Counted from the stretch's first letter, positions 8,743 through 16,585 are shown. The stretch: DNA of 64,000 nt from Methylobacterium sp. DB0501 (GCF_011043735.1 NZ_JAAKGV010000002.1:62001-126000), one strand, 5' to 3'. The notes: generated by a model not told the origin, from the letters alone. Numbers and translations are program-made.

Positions 8743-8749
8743 TCCTCTC

Positions 8750-8805
8750 CCGCGAACGCAAGAAGCCCCGGGCGGTCGACCGCCCGGGGCTTCTTGCGTT
8801 CGCGG
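8750..8805. terminator. 56-bp perfect palindrome, bidirectional terminator between flagellin and ftcR
   Basis: Bases 8750-8777 and 8778-8805 are exact reverse complements, 28 bp each with no loop. The inner part carries AAGAAGCC and its complement GGCTTCTT, so either strand ends in a short T-rich segment. It lies between the convergent flagellin (ending 8711) and ftcR (ending 8824) genes, so the simplest reading is a shared bidirectional terminator, although it is unusually long and perfect. Confidence 0.75.
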
Positions 8806-8823
8806 TCGCGGGGGAGGGGGCCT

Positions 8824-9507
8824 TCAGCCGACGAAGGTGTAGCCGGCCAGGCGCTTGGCCTCGATCGGGTCGTAGCCGAGGCGCTGGCGCAGCTTCTTGC
8901 GCAGCTTGCTGATGTGACCCTCGACCACGCTCTCGTCGACGGCGCTGTCGAGGTCGCCGTAGACCGCCTTGAAGATCTGGCCCTTGGTCACCGGCCGGCC
9001 GCGGTTGCGGGCGAGGTAGTCGAGGATGTCGCGCTCGCGCCGCGGCAGCAGCAGGCTCTGGCCGTCGATCTCGGGGTCGCGCCCGTCGGTGTGGACGGTC
9101 AGGCGGCCGCTGCGGTCCGGGGTGCTCGCGGGCTTGATCTCGCTGCGGTTGGTGCGGCGGCGGATCGCGCCGGCCCGGGCGATGATCTCCCGCACGTGGA
9201 CCGGCTTGCGGACCACGTCGTCGATGCCGGCGGTGAACAGCGCGAGGGTCTGCTCCAGGGAGCGGGTCTCGTTGAGCGCGATGATCGGCGCGCCCGACAG
9301 GCTCCGCAGCAGGCCGGTGAAGGCCGTGCGGTCGGCGCAATCGCCGATCACGAAGCCCTGGACCTCCGCGAGGTCCTGGGCCGGAATGGCGTCGATCCAG
9401 GTCCGGACGTCCCGCACGTCCAACCCCTTGGCCGCCACACCTTCCGAGCCGAAGCCCTCGACATAGTGTGCGGCCACGCTTTCCCGCTCGTCAACGACGA
9501 TGTACAC
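8824..9507 (-). CDS. ftcR: FtcR, flagellar transcriptional regulator (OmpR family)
   Basis: FtcR (Rem in Sinorhizobium) activates flagellar genes in Rhizobiales. The 227-residue protein has an atypical receiver domain (about 1-115; ITGDC/ALNETRSLEQTLALFTAGIDDVVRKPVHVREI) and a C-terminal winged helix (about 135-225; LLPRRERDILDYLARNRGRPVTK then VEGHISKLRKKL). I start it at GTG 9507, preceded by GGGGG at a good distance, because it gives MYIVVDERESV, matching the paralogue at 1-137; a TTG four codons upstream is the alternative. It stands alone, convergent with flagellin, with a CtrA-type box 185 bp upstream. Confidence 0.88.
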   Translation of the reverse strand: MYIVVDERESVAAHYVEGFGSEGVAAKGLDVRDVRTWIDAIPAQDLAEVQGFVIGDCADRTAFTGLLRSLSGAPIIALNETRSLEQTLALFTAGIDDVVRKPVHVREIIARAGAIRRRTNRSEIKPASTPDRSGRLTVHTDGRDPEIDGQSLLLPRRERDILDYLARNRGRPVTKGQIFKAVYGDLDSAVDESVVEGHISKLRKKLRQRLGYDPIEAKRLAGYTFVG

Positions 9508-9928
9508 GCCAGCCCCCAAGATTCTTGACGAGTTCTTTTGTCCCGTTGCCGATCATGGCAGCGGGCTTGGTTGGTTCATTATTGTCAGAGACACGTCGGG
9601 ACGTCGCGGTGGACTTGCGACGGCGCCCGGTTCGCTTCGCGAGAGGCAAGCTCGTAAGCGATTTGTTAATGCGACTTTCGCGTCGAAATAGTTAATTTTT
9701 TATTAACCGCGGGCGGAGGGTGTTCAATTGACGACACAACCTGTGGCGCAGACGCCACGCAGCCGCTAGCGGATTCAATGAAATCAACAGGTTGAAAGGG
9801 CGCATGGTGCGCAATCGATCTGTGGCAGCGAGGTGACAGCGGTAGGTCCCGTCCCGTGAACCCCAGGCGCCACACTTTCACATTGCGGTCGAGCGACAAT
9901 GCAACTTTTAATTTCGCCGTGTCGGCGC
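9508..9928. other. Upstream region of ftcR, no gene
   Basis: This 421-bp stretch is less GC-rich than its surroundings and holds the leftward ftcR promoter region, including the CtrA-type site at 9691-9707. No reading frame here looks coding. Confidence 0.6.
9691..9707. promoter_or_regulatory. CtrA-type binding site upstream of ftcR
   Basis: TTAA (9692-9695), seven bases, then TTAAC (9703-9707) exactly matches the TTAA-N7-TTAAC form of the alphaproteobacterial CtrA box. It is also a palindrome with arms GTTAAT and ATTAAC. It sits in an AT-rich patch 185 bp before the ftcR start, a fit for cell-cycle control of flagellar genes. Confidence 0.65.
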
Positions 9929-10648
9929 CTACCCGTCGAGCTCCGGGTAGCGGCGGAAGAGTCCGTCCTCGTTGAACGGGATGCGCCGGTCGCTCGCCAG
10001 GTAGGTCCCGATGCGCGGCCGTGCGGCGACGAGGCGGTGCAGGGCGACGACCTTCGGGGTGTGTCCGAGCGCCCGCTCTGTCGCCTGCGGGAAGGCGTAG
10101 GCCAGCCCCTCGACGAGCTGGAACAGCGACAAGTCGGCGTAGCTGAGGCGGCCGCCGACGAGGTGGCGCGGGCCGTCCGGGTTCGCGGTCAGCACCCGCT
10201 CGAGCCAGCCGAGGAATTTCGGGATGCGATGGGTGCGAAAATCCTCGGCCCGGCGGGCGGCCTCCGGCAGCTGCTCCTCGTAGTAGAGGCCCGAGGCGAT
10301 CGGGTGGTGGGTGTCGTGGGCCTCCGCCACGGCATCGGCGATGGTGAGCTGGATCTGGTGGGTCCAGATCCGGTCGGCCTCGCTCTCGCTGACGAGGCCG
10401 AGACGCGGCCCGAGATACAGAAGGATGGCGGCGGTCTGGCCGATCACCAGGTCGCCGTCCCGCAGGTAGGGCGGCGCGAAGGGTGGACGGGGCGGCGCAT
10501 CGAGGCCGGCCATCATCCCGTCGATCCCGCCGTCGATGCCGTCCTGGCGGGCGACATCGGCGTAATCGGCCCCGGCCTCCTCGAGGGCGAGGCGGACGAA
10601 CTCGCCCCGCCCCTGGATTGCCGGCCAGTAGTGGAGCTCGTAGGCCAT
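9929..10648 (-). CDS. Glutathione S-transferase family protein
   Basis: This is a 239-residue cytosolic protein with a thioredoxin-fold N-terminal domain (about 1-85) and an all-helical C-terminal domain. The beginning, ELHYWPAIQGRGEFVRLALEE, resembles the Tyr-containing active-site segment of mu/pi/sigma-type GSTs (Tyr7 here). The glutathione-binding GQTAAILLYLG segment follows near residue 70, and LSYADLSLFQLVEGL near 165 is the conserved GST helix motif. The substrate cannot be predicted. It is a single gene, with the next leftward gene 54 bp upstream. Confidence 0.85.
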   Translation of the reverse strand: MAYELHYWPAIQGRGEFVRLALEEAGADYADVARQDGIDGGIDGMMAGLDAPPRPPFAPPYLRDGDLVIGQTAAILLYLGPRLGLVSESEADRIWTHQIQLTIADAVAEAHDTHHPIASGLYYEEQLPEAARRAEDFRTHRIPKFLGWLERVLTANPDGPRHLVGGRLSYADLSLFQLVEGLAYAFPQATERALGHTPKVVALHRLVAARPRIGTYLASDRRIPFNEDGLFRRYPELDG

Positions 10649-10702
10649 CGCGTCACCCTTTCTTCCGCCGGGGCGCCCGGACGGGTCCGGGCGCCGGTCG
10701 GC

Positions 10703-11428
10703 TCACCAGCCGCGCACCTCGTCGTGGCTCGGCCGGCGCCCCTGCGGGGTCAGGCCGTCGATCACGCCGGGCAGCACCTGGGCGAGCTGCGCCAGCAGGT
10801 CGTCGCGGCCGAGGCCCGTCTGGCGGCTCAGGGTGTCGACCGTGTCGGGGCCGAGGGCCTGGGCGAGCTGCTGGGGCTGGATCGGCCGGTTGTGGCCCGG
10901 GCCGATCCAGGATTCGATCATCTCGCCGAGGCCGCCCTGGCGGAAACGATCGATGAGATGGTCGAGGCCGCCGCCCGCCGCGTCGTCGGGCTGCTCCCGG
11001 TCGAGGCGGGAATACGGCCCGGCGCCCTGGTCGAACGGGTTCTGGATCCCGCCGCCGGGGGGAGGGGAGGCGGTGCCGCCGCCGGGGCCGTCGAGCATGC
11101 CGGCGAGGTCGGAATAGGGATTGTCCGGATCCTCGCCGCGGCGGGAGCGGGGCGCCTCGTCGCGCGGCTCGGGCATGCCGTAGCCGTGGGGATCCGGGGC
11201 GTAGCCGTCCTCCGGGCCGCCCTGCGGCGCCGGCCGGCGCCCGCCGCCGAAGATGTCGCCGAAGCCGCCATTCATCGCCTTGGCGGCCAGCAGCATCAGC
11301 AGCGCCTTGACGAGGGGCGACATCGCCCCGGAGCCGCCGTCGCGGCCTCCCTCGTATCCGCCTCCTTGCCGGCCGCCCCCGAGGACGTTGCCGAGCACGG
11401 AACCGATGACCTGATCGAGCAGACCCAT
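10703..11428 (-). CDS. YidB-like / DUF937 family protein
   Basis: This encodes a 241-residue protein beginning MGLLDQVIGSVLGNVLGGG, the usual start of YidB-like proteins. It has a Gly/Pro/Asp-rich low-complexity middle (about residues 60-130). The C-terminal domain (GGLGEMIESWIGPGHNRPI then ALGPDTVDTLSRQTGLGRDDLLAQLAQVLPGVIDGLTP) is the conserved DUF937 core. The biochemical role of this family is not established. Low-complexity DNA explains the many long shadow frames here. Confidence 0.85.
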   Translation of the reverse strand: MGLLDQVIGSVLGNVLGGGRQGGGYEGGRDGGSGAMSPLVKALLMLLAAKAMNGGFGDIFGGGRRPAPQGGPEDGYAPDPHGYGMPEPRDEAPRSRRGEDPDNPYSDLAGMLDGPGGGTASPPPGGGIQNPFDQGAGPYSRLDREQPDDAAGGGLDHLIDRFRQGGLGEMIESWIGPGHNRPIQPQQLAQALGPDTVDTLSRQTGLGRDDLLAQLAQVLPGVIDGLTPQGRRPSHDEVRGW

Positions 11429-11517
11429 GGGTCGCCTCCCGTCGCGCGTGACCCGGTGTTAACCGCGTTCGACCGCCGGGGTTGCCTTCGGCGCGGCCTC
11501 CGTCGGCGCAGCTGCCC

Positions 11518-11817
11518 TCACCGGCGGTCGCCGGCTCCATTGCCGCCGCCGGTGGCGCGGCGATCCTTGGGGTCGAGCTGGTCGAGGGGGTTGGTGCGGG
11601 AACGGGCGTTGCCGCTCAGGCCGGTATCGCCGGGCATCACCTTGGTGTCGGGCTTGATCGCCTGGGGCGGCGCGACGCCGGGCGTGGTGCCGCGCGCCTC
11701 GTCCGGTACGTCGGCCTGGGTCGGCTGGTCGCGGCGGTCCGAGATCGCGAGGGCGGGGACGGCGCCGGTGGTGAGGAGGAGCAGGGCAGCGGGAACGAGG
11801 CGGGCGAGCGGGGCCAT
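11518..11817 (-). CDS. Small secreted hypothetical protein
   Basis: The 99-residue product has a clear Sec signal (MAPLARLVPAALLLLTTG, cleavage near AVPALA). A mature part rich in Asp, Pro, Gly and Arg follows, and it ends NGAGDRR. No domain is recognised. It lies leftward of the tripled terminator array and is probably an independent transcript. Confidence 0.55.
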   Translation of the reverse strand: MAPLARLVPAALLLLTTGAVPALAISDRRDQPTQADVPDEARGTTPGVAPPQAIKPDTKVMPGDTGLSGNARSRTNPLDQLDPKDRRATGGGNGAGDRR

Positions 11818-11905
11818 GGCAATCTCCGGCAGGGTTCCTCTCGAGGCAAGGCCCGGGAAGCTCTGCGGTTCCGGAGCGGCGGAGGAAAGCGGCCCCGCGC
11901 CTGTG

Positions 11906-12015
11906 GAAAGGGCCGCCCGTGGGCGGCCCGTCTCGTGTCATAATAGAAAGGGCCGCCCGTGGGCGGCCCGTCTCGTGTCATAATAGAAAGGGCCGCCCGT
12001 GGGCGGCCCGTCTCG
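11906..12015 (-). repeat. Tandem array of a 40-bp unit, each carrying a terminator hairpin
   Basis: Two complete 40-bp units (11906-11945, 11946-11985) and a 30-bp partial unit (11986-12015) are identical in sequence. Each contains GGGCCGCCC and GGGCGGCCC separated by GT, a 9-bp stem. On the minus strand the stem is followed by TTTC, so each copy can act as a rho-independent terminator for the 36-codon gene that ends at 12020. Perfect identity points to a recent duplication. Confidence 0.85.
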
Positions 12016-12019
12016 CAGC

Positions 12020-12130
12020 TTACATGTTCATCAGGGCGTTGGCGGTGCCAATGACCGTCATGGCGAGGCCGCCGGCCAGGACGCCGATCATGCCGTAGGA
12101 CACGGCGCGAAGAAGCTTCATGTCGCTCAT
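12020..12130 (-). CDS. 36-residue single-span membrane peptide
   Basis: This short gene reads MSDMKLLRAVSYGMIGVLAG onward and ends LMNM. It has a charged N-terminus and then a continuous hydrophobic segment, consistent with one transmembrane helix. A GGGAG ribosome site stands 9 bp before the ATG, and the stop is followed at once by three tandem terminators, which together support it as a real gene. Function is unknown. Confidence 0.65.
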   Translation of the reverse strand: MSDMKLLRAVSYGMIGVLAGGLAMTVIGTANALMNM

Positions 12131-12183
12131 TCGTAAAATCTCCCGGGAAATGCGTGGTTCGGCCGAGTTTCGGTCGGTGTCGA

Positions 12184-12447
12184 TCAGCAGCGGTGACCGC
12201 CGGCGGTCTGGCCGTACTGCTTGACCAGGAAGTTCTGCTGGTTGGCGTTGCCCTCGGAGGCCGAGCTCATCGGGCAGGCTCCGTAGAACGGCACGCTGGT
12301 ATTGGCCGAGGGCCCAAGCGATCCGGTGGTCTCGACGTCGCGGACGCCGAACGGGGCGGGAGAGTTGGCGCTGAATGCCATGGCGGACGAGATCGGAGCG
12401 GCGCCAAGGACAAGAGCGGTGACGACGGCGGCGATTCGGGTCTTCAT
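12184..12447 (-). CDS. Small secreted hypothetical protein with paired cysteines
   Basis: The 87-residue product starts MKTRIAAVVTALVLGAAP, a typical signal peptide with cleavage near AMA. The mature part of about 63 residues contains two Cys (YGACPMSS and the C-terminal residue), which could form a disulfide in the periplasm. I use the ATG at 12447; a longer frame upstream lacks signal-peptide character. It is followed by the 36-residue peptide gene 53 bp downstream on the same strand. No family is recognised. Confidence 0.65.
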   Translation of the reverse strand: MKTRIAAVVTALVLGAAPISSAMAFSANSPAPFGVRDVETTGSLGPSANTSVPFYGACPMSSASEGNANQQNFLVKQYGQTAGGHRC

Positions 12448-12758
12448 CTGGTATTCAGGCTCCTTAACGCTGTGCAGGCCGGTGTCCGTGGCCTGCCTCT
12501 GTTGCGATGATTGGAATATAGGGAGGCGCAAACCGCAGCGATGTGTTCCCGCGCACGCGGCGGCGTGGAACAAAGATCGCTGCATGGCCGTGCGCCGGGC
12601 GGCCGGTTCGCTGCGGGAGGGGCTTGCCCGCCGGCGGTCCGACGGCACGGGCGTCACATCCCGCTACCACCCCGGCTGCTTCCCTGGAGGTAGTCTAAGC
12701 TCCTTGAGGGGCGGCCGCGCGGCGCGGCGCCCGCGTTGCAACGAGGTTCCCGCTGCCG
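12448..12758. other. Divergent intergenic region, no gene
   Basis: This 311-bp region separates the leftward secreted-peptide gene from the rightward VOC gene and should contain both promoters. A slightly AT-richer patch (GATTGGAATATAGGGAGG, near 12509) is the most promoter-like part. No operator repeat was found. Confidence 0.5.
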
Positions 12759-13154
12759 ATGGCCAAGCCCGTCCACTCGATGATCCGCGTCCTCGACGAG
12801 GAGCGCTCCCGCGCCTACTACGCCCGCGCCTTCGGCCTGGAGCTCGCCGAGCGCATCGGCTTCGACGGTTTCGCGCTCGTCTACCTGCGTCACCCCTCGT
12901 CGCCGTTCGAGCTGGAGCTGACGGTCAATTTCGACCGCACCGAGCCCTACGACCTCGGCAACGGCTACGGCCACCTCGCGGTGGTGGTGGACGACGTCGA
13001 TGCCGAGCATGCCCGCTTCACCAGCGAAGGCCTGCCGGCGACTCCGGTCAAGGACTTCCAGCACCAGGGCAAGACGCTCGCCCGGTTCTTCTTCGCCACC
13101 GATCCGGACGGCTACAAGATCGAGGTGATCCAGAAGGGCGGCCGCTTCGCCTGA
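12759..13154 (+). CDS. VOC-family lactoylglutathione lyase-like protein
   Basis: This 131-residue protein has one pair of beta-alpha-beta-beta-beta modules of the vicinal-oxygen-chelate fold. It starts MAKPVHSMIRVLDEERSRAYY, has GYGHLAVVVDDVDAEHARF in the middle and ends RFFFATDPDGYKIEVIQKG. His7, Glu53, His72 and Glu123 are candidate metal ligands, as in glyoxalase I. The family detoxifies methylglyoxal with glutathione, but related VOC enzymes have other activities, so the substrate is not certain. It is a single gene. Confidence 0.85.
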   Translation: MAKPVHSMIRVLDEERSRAYYARAFGLELAERIGFDGFALVYLRHPSSPFELELTVNFDRTEPYDLGNGYGHLAVVVDDVDAEHARFTSEGLPATPVKDFQHQGKTLARFFFATDPDGYKIEVIQKGGRFA

Positions 13155-13246
13155 CCCCGACGGGCCGGTGCGGGAGCGCGCGCGAGACGCGCCCCGCGTC
13201 GGCCGGCACCGACCTCCAACGACAATGACGCACGAGGAGACACCCG

Positions 13247-13795
13247 ATGAGAGAAGTCGATCCGCGCACGCGATTCAGCCGCCGCGGCTTCCTGCAGAGC
13301 GCCGCCGTCGCGGCGCCCGCCGCGGCGCTGGCCACCGGCGCCGGGCTCCAGGTCTCGGAGGCCTGGGCCGAGAACGGCGCCGCCCTGTCGCCGGCCGAGC
13401 TGAAGACCCTGGTGAAGATGGCGCGGGACATCTACCCGCACGACTTCCTCGGCGACGTCTACTACATCACGGCGGTCAAGCCCTGGGACGGCAAGGCCGC
13501 CGCCGATCCGGGCGTGAAGACGCTGCTGACCTCCGGCCTGCGCCGCCTCGACGAGGATTCGCAGGCCCGCCACAAGCTCAACTATGCCCAGATCGGCTGG
13601 GAGGCCGACCGCGTCGCGGTGCTGGAAGGCATCAGCCACATCGACTTCTTCAAGAAGATCCGCTCCGACCTCGTCGTCTCGCTCTACAACCAGCCGGAGC
13701 TGTGGCCGAAATTCGGCTACGAGGGCCCGTCCGCCGACAAGGGCGGCTACATCAACCGCGGCTTCAACGACATCGACTGGCTGCCGAAGGTCTGA
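13247..13795 (+). CDS. Tat-exported small subunit of a GMC-type dehydrogenase (gluconate dehydrogenase subunit 3-like)
   Basis: The 182-residue protein carries a twin-arginine signal (FSRRGFLQSAAVAAPAAAL) with cleavage near SEAWA. The mature helical domain (ELKTLVKMARDIYPHDFLGD) matches the small subunit family of membrane-bound flavin dehydrogenases. In this family the cofactor-less small subunit carries the folded flavoprotein through the Tat pathway. The GMC oxidoreductase gene begins 89 bp downstream, a typical pairing. A separate cytochrome c subunit is not seen here. Confidence 0.8.
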   Translation: MREVDPRTRFSRRGFLQSAAVAAPAAALATGAGLQVSEAWAENGAALSPAELKTLVKMARDIYPHDFLGDVYYITAVKPWDGKAAADPGVKTLLTSGLRRLDEDSQARHKLNYAQIGWEADRVAVLEGISHIDFFKKIRSDLVVSLYNQPELWPKFGYEGPSADKGGYINRGFNDIDWLPKV

Positions 13796-13884
13796 GCCCT
13801 CGATACGCCACTCTCCCGACTGTCCAATCAAGAACAATCTAGGGACGACCGCGCCGGCCCGGCCGCGCGGACCCGGAGGAAACC

Positions 13885-15453
13885 ATGGCCACATTCGACC
13901 TGAACGACGACGGCCTCGTCGTCATCGTCGGCTCCGGCGCCGGCGGCGGCACGCTGGGGACCGAGCTGGCGCTCAAGGGGATCCGCTGCGTCATCCTCGA
14001 GGCGGGCTCCCGCCACAACATGGAGGATTTCATCAACGACGAATGGGCGAGCTTCGCCCAGCTCGCCTGGACCGACATGCGCACCACCTCGGGGTCGTGG
14101 CGGGTGGCGCGGGACTTCCCCAACCTGCCGGCCTGGATCGTCAAGGCGGTGGGCGGCTCGACGGTGCACTGGGCCGGCGCCTCGTTGCGCTTCGAGGAGC
14201 ACGAATTCCGCATCCGCGACCATTACGGCGCTATCCCCGGCGCCAACCTCCTCGACTGGCCGCTCACCCGGGCCGAGCTCGACCCCTGGTACGAGAAGGC
14301 CGAGGACCGGATGGGCGTGACCCGCACCAACGGCATCCCGGGCCTGCCGGGCAACAACAACTTCAAGGTGATGGAGGCCGGCGCCCGCCGCGTCGGCTAC
14401 AAGGAGGTCCATACCGGCCGGATGGCGATCAACAGCCAGGAGCGCCACGACCGCGGCTCGTGCCAGCAGATCGGCTTCTGCTTCCAGGGCTGCAAGTCGG
14501 GGGCGAAGTGGTCGACGCTGATCGCCGAGATCCCGCGCGGCGAGGAGACCGGCAACCTGGAGGTCCGCCCGAACTGCATGGCGCTCCGCATCGAGCACGA
14601 CGCCTCGGGCAAGGTGACGGGCGTGGTCTACGCCGACGAGACCGGCAAGCTGCAGCGCCAGAAGGCCCGCATCGTCGCGGTCGCCGGCAACTCGATCGAG
14701 AGCCCGCGGCTCCTGCTCAACAGCGCGTCCTCGATGTTCCCGGACGGGCTCGCCAACTCGTCGGGCCAGGTCGGCCGCAACTACCTGCGCCACGTGACCG
14801 GCAGCGTCTACGGCGTGTTCGAGAAGTCGGTCCACATGTATCGCGGCACCACCATGGCGGGCATCATCCGCGACGAGGCCCATCACGATCCCAAGCGCGG
14901 CTTCGCCGGCGGCTACGAGATGGAGACGGTGTCGCTCGGCATCCCGTTCATGGCCGCCTTCCTCAATCCGGGCGCCTGGGGCCGCTCCTTCACCAGCGCG
15001 ATGGAGCAGTATCCGCGCATGGCCGGGATGTGGCTCGTCGGCGAGGACCTGCCGCAGGAGACGAACCGCATCACCCTCGACCCGACGGTCAAGGACAAGC
15101 ACGGCATGCCGGTGGCGAGCGTGCATTACGACGACCACCCCAACGACATCGCCATGCGCAACCACGCCTACCAGCGGGGTGCCGCGATCTACGAGGCGGT
15201 CGGCGCCACCGTCACCTACCCGGTCACGCCCTATCCGAGCACCCACAACATGGGCACCAACCGGATGAGCGCGAAGCCGCGGGACGGCGTGCTGAACAAG
15301 TTCGGCCAGACCCACGACGTCAAGAACCTGTTCGTCTCCGACGGCAGCCAGTTCACGTCGGGTGCGGCCTGCAACCCGACCCTGACCATCGTGGCGCTGG
15401 CCTTGCGCCAGGCCGACCACATCGCCGGCGCGATGCAGCGGCGGGACATCTGA
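13885..15453 (+). CDS. GMC-family oxidoreductase (FAD-dependent, periplasmic partner of the Tat subunit)
   Basis: The 522-residue flavoprotein contains an N-terminal dinucleotide-binding GSGAGGG (residues 16-22) and the EAG acidic end of the Rossmann motif. It has GGSTVHWAGASLRF in the middle, and the C-terminal THNMGTNRMS / LFVSDGSQFTSGAACNPTLT block of gluconate/sorbitol-type dehydrogenases. It has no signal of its own and is expected to leave the cytoplasm with the small subunit. A four-Cys electron-transfer module is absent; the Cys-rich CQQIGFCFQGCKSG segment is typical. The substrate, a sugar, sugar acid or alcohol, is not determined. Confidence 0.9.
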   Translation: MATFDLNDDGLVVIVGSGAGGGTLGTELALKGIRCVILEAGSRHNMEDFINDEWASFAQLAWTDMRTTSGSWRVARDFPNLPAWIVKAVGGSTVHWAGASLRFEEHEFRIRDHYGAIPGANLLDWPLTRAELDPWYEKAEDRMGVTRTNGIPGLPGNNNFKVMEAGARRVGYKEVHTGRMAINSQERHDRGSCQQIGFCFQGCKSGAKWSTLIAEIPRGEETGNLEVRPNCMALRIEHDASGKVTGVVYADETGKLQRQKARIVAVAGNSIESPRLLLNSASSMFPDGLANSSGQVGRNYLRHVTGSVYGVFEKSVHMYRGTTMAGIIRDEAHHDPKRGFAGGYEMETVSLGIPFMAAFLNPGAWGRSFTSAMEQYPRMAGMWLVGEDLPQETNRITLDPTVKDKHGMPVASVHYDDHPNDIAMRNHAYQRGAAIYEAVGATVTYPVTPYPSTHNMGTNRMSAKPRDGVLNKFGQTHDVKNLFVSDGSQFTSGAACNPTLTIVALALRQADHIAGAMQRRDI

Positions 15454-15827
15454 TGCGCAGAGCCATGCGCTTCCTGCTCGCGGCCCTCGCCGCAGGGTCC
15501 CTCGCCGTCGCCCCGGCTCTCGCCCAGGGCTCGCCGACGCCGCCCGCCCCGTCGCCCCAACCCGGTGGGGCCGCGGCCTATCCGGGCAGCCCGGGCGGCC
15601 AGCCCGCGGCGGAGCGCGACGGCCGCTCCGTCGCCACCGACCACGCCGCCTGCCCGGGCTCCGGCCCGTGCCCGGCGGCGCCCGGACCTTCGGGAGCGGC
15701 CGATACGAGCCGGACACCGACGCCGAGCAGCTCGGTCGGCCAGGCCGGCCCGGTGCCGAGCACCGCCTATCCGGACGCGCCCGGCGGGATGCCGTCGAAC
15801 CGGCCGGACGGGACGGCGCCGCGATGA
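15453..15827 (+). CDS. Pro/Gly-rich secreted hypothetical protein coupled to the GMC gene
   Basis: The start ATG shares bases with the GMC stop (TGATG), so the two are probably translated together. The 124-residue product has a signal peptide (RFLLAALAAGSLAVAPALAQ) and a disordered mature chain rich in Pro, Gly, Ser and Ala, with two Cys (CPGSGPCP). It could be a cell-envelope linker or accessory to the dehydrogenase. No domain is recognised. Confidence 0.6.
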   Translation: MRRAMRFLLAALAAGSLAVAPALAQGSPTPPAPSPQPGGAAAYPGSPGGQPAAERDGRSVATDHAACPGSGPCPAAPGPSGAADTSRTPTPSSSVGQAGPVPSTAYPDAPGGMPSNRPDGTAPR

Positions 15828-16012
15828 ACCTCATTCGCCGTACCGGTCGCCGGTTCGGCGTTGAGACTCCAACGCACGATCACGAGCACGCCCCTGTCCC
15901 CAGCGACCGATACCAACGGCCCCGTCGATTCTCGGGCCTGCTCAAGATCGAAGTCGATGCGTCAGCATCCCGGGCCGCTGCCAACAGGTAATGCAGATCG
16001 ACAGACCGCCCC

Positions 16013-16360
16013 TCAGGCCCGCCCCTGCACCGGCAAATCCTCCAGCATCGACCGCGGCCGTTCGACGAGCGCCGCCGCCAGCATCGCCTCGAGCCGGATC
16101 AGGTCCTCGTCGGGTTCAGGGTTCCAGCCGCAGCCGCAGCGCGGCGACGGGCCGTGCAGGGTGGCGATCTGGCGGTAGAGCGTGCCGACCGTGCGGGCGG
16201 CGGCTTCGAGCGCCGCCATCGGCGGCAGCGGGCCGCGCTCCAGCGCGTCCCAGAAGGCCAGCGTCAGGGCCCGTTCCAGGGCGGCCTGGCTGCGCGCCTC
16301 GGTCTCCGCCCGCGGGTGCTCGTGCCGGTGCAGGGGCGTGGCGGTCGTCTTCGTCGTCAT
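16013..16360 (-). CDS. Hypothetical protein with a CGCGW motif
   Basis: This 115-residue protein begins MTTKTTATPLHRHEHPRAET. It is largely helical and contains CGCGWNPEPDEDLIRLE near residues 75-90, whose cysteines could bind metal. The upstream small frame overlaps its start by 4 bp (ATGA), suggesting coupling. No family name is recognised, and the role is unknown. Confidence 0.6.
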   Translation of the reverse strand: MTTKTTATPLHRHEHPRAETEARSQAALERALTLAFWDALERGPLPPMAALEAAARTVGTLYRQIATLHGPSPRCGCGWNPEPDEDLIRLEAMLAAALVERPRSMLEDLPVQGRA

Positions 16361-16479
16361 CGCGCGCCCTCCGGTTCGCTGAAGAGGACGACCAGCCGCT
16401 CCCAGGACAGGCCGAACGGGGGCCATCCTTCCCGGATCAGACCGGTACAGCCGTGAATCAGGATCAGCGCTCGCGCCAT
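16357..16479 (-). CDS. 40-residue small ORF coupled to the CGCGW gene
   Basis: This short frame reads MARALILIHGCTGLIREGWP and ends EPEGAR. A GAGG lies upstream of the ATG, and the TGA overlaps the start of the next gene by 4 bp. It is either a leader peptide that couples translation or a small protein. Nothing else supports it. Confidence 0.35.
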   Translation of the reverse strand: MARALILIHGCTGLIREGWPPFGLSWERLVVLFSEPEGAR

Positions 16480-16555
16480 CGCGGCCTCCAACTCGGATCG
16501 TGCCGGGGATCGGCTGGTCCTCAATGCCGTACGTCGTGTGCATTCGCAAGATCAT

Positions 16556-16585
16556 CTCAAAATATTGGAGGATTTCTATTTTGAG
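16556..16585. repeat. AT-rich inverted repeat upstream of the DUF3297 gene
   Basis: CTCAAAATA (16556-16564) and TATTTTGAG (16577-16585) are perfect complements with a 12-nt loop. It stands in a 90-bp AT-rich island (about 16540-16630) that contrasts strongly with the GC-rich surroundings. It may be an operator or a leader hairpin, 127 bp before the next start. Confidence 0.5.

Noticed and set aside
11906..12015. CRISPR-like array in the 40-bp repeats
   Set aside because: Units are contiguous with no spacers, and each is simply a hairpin terminator.
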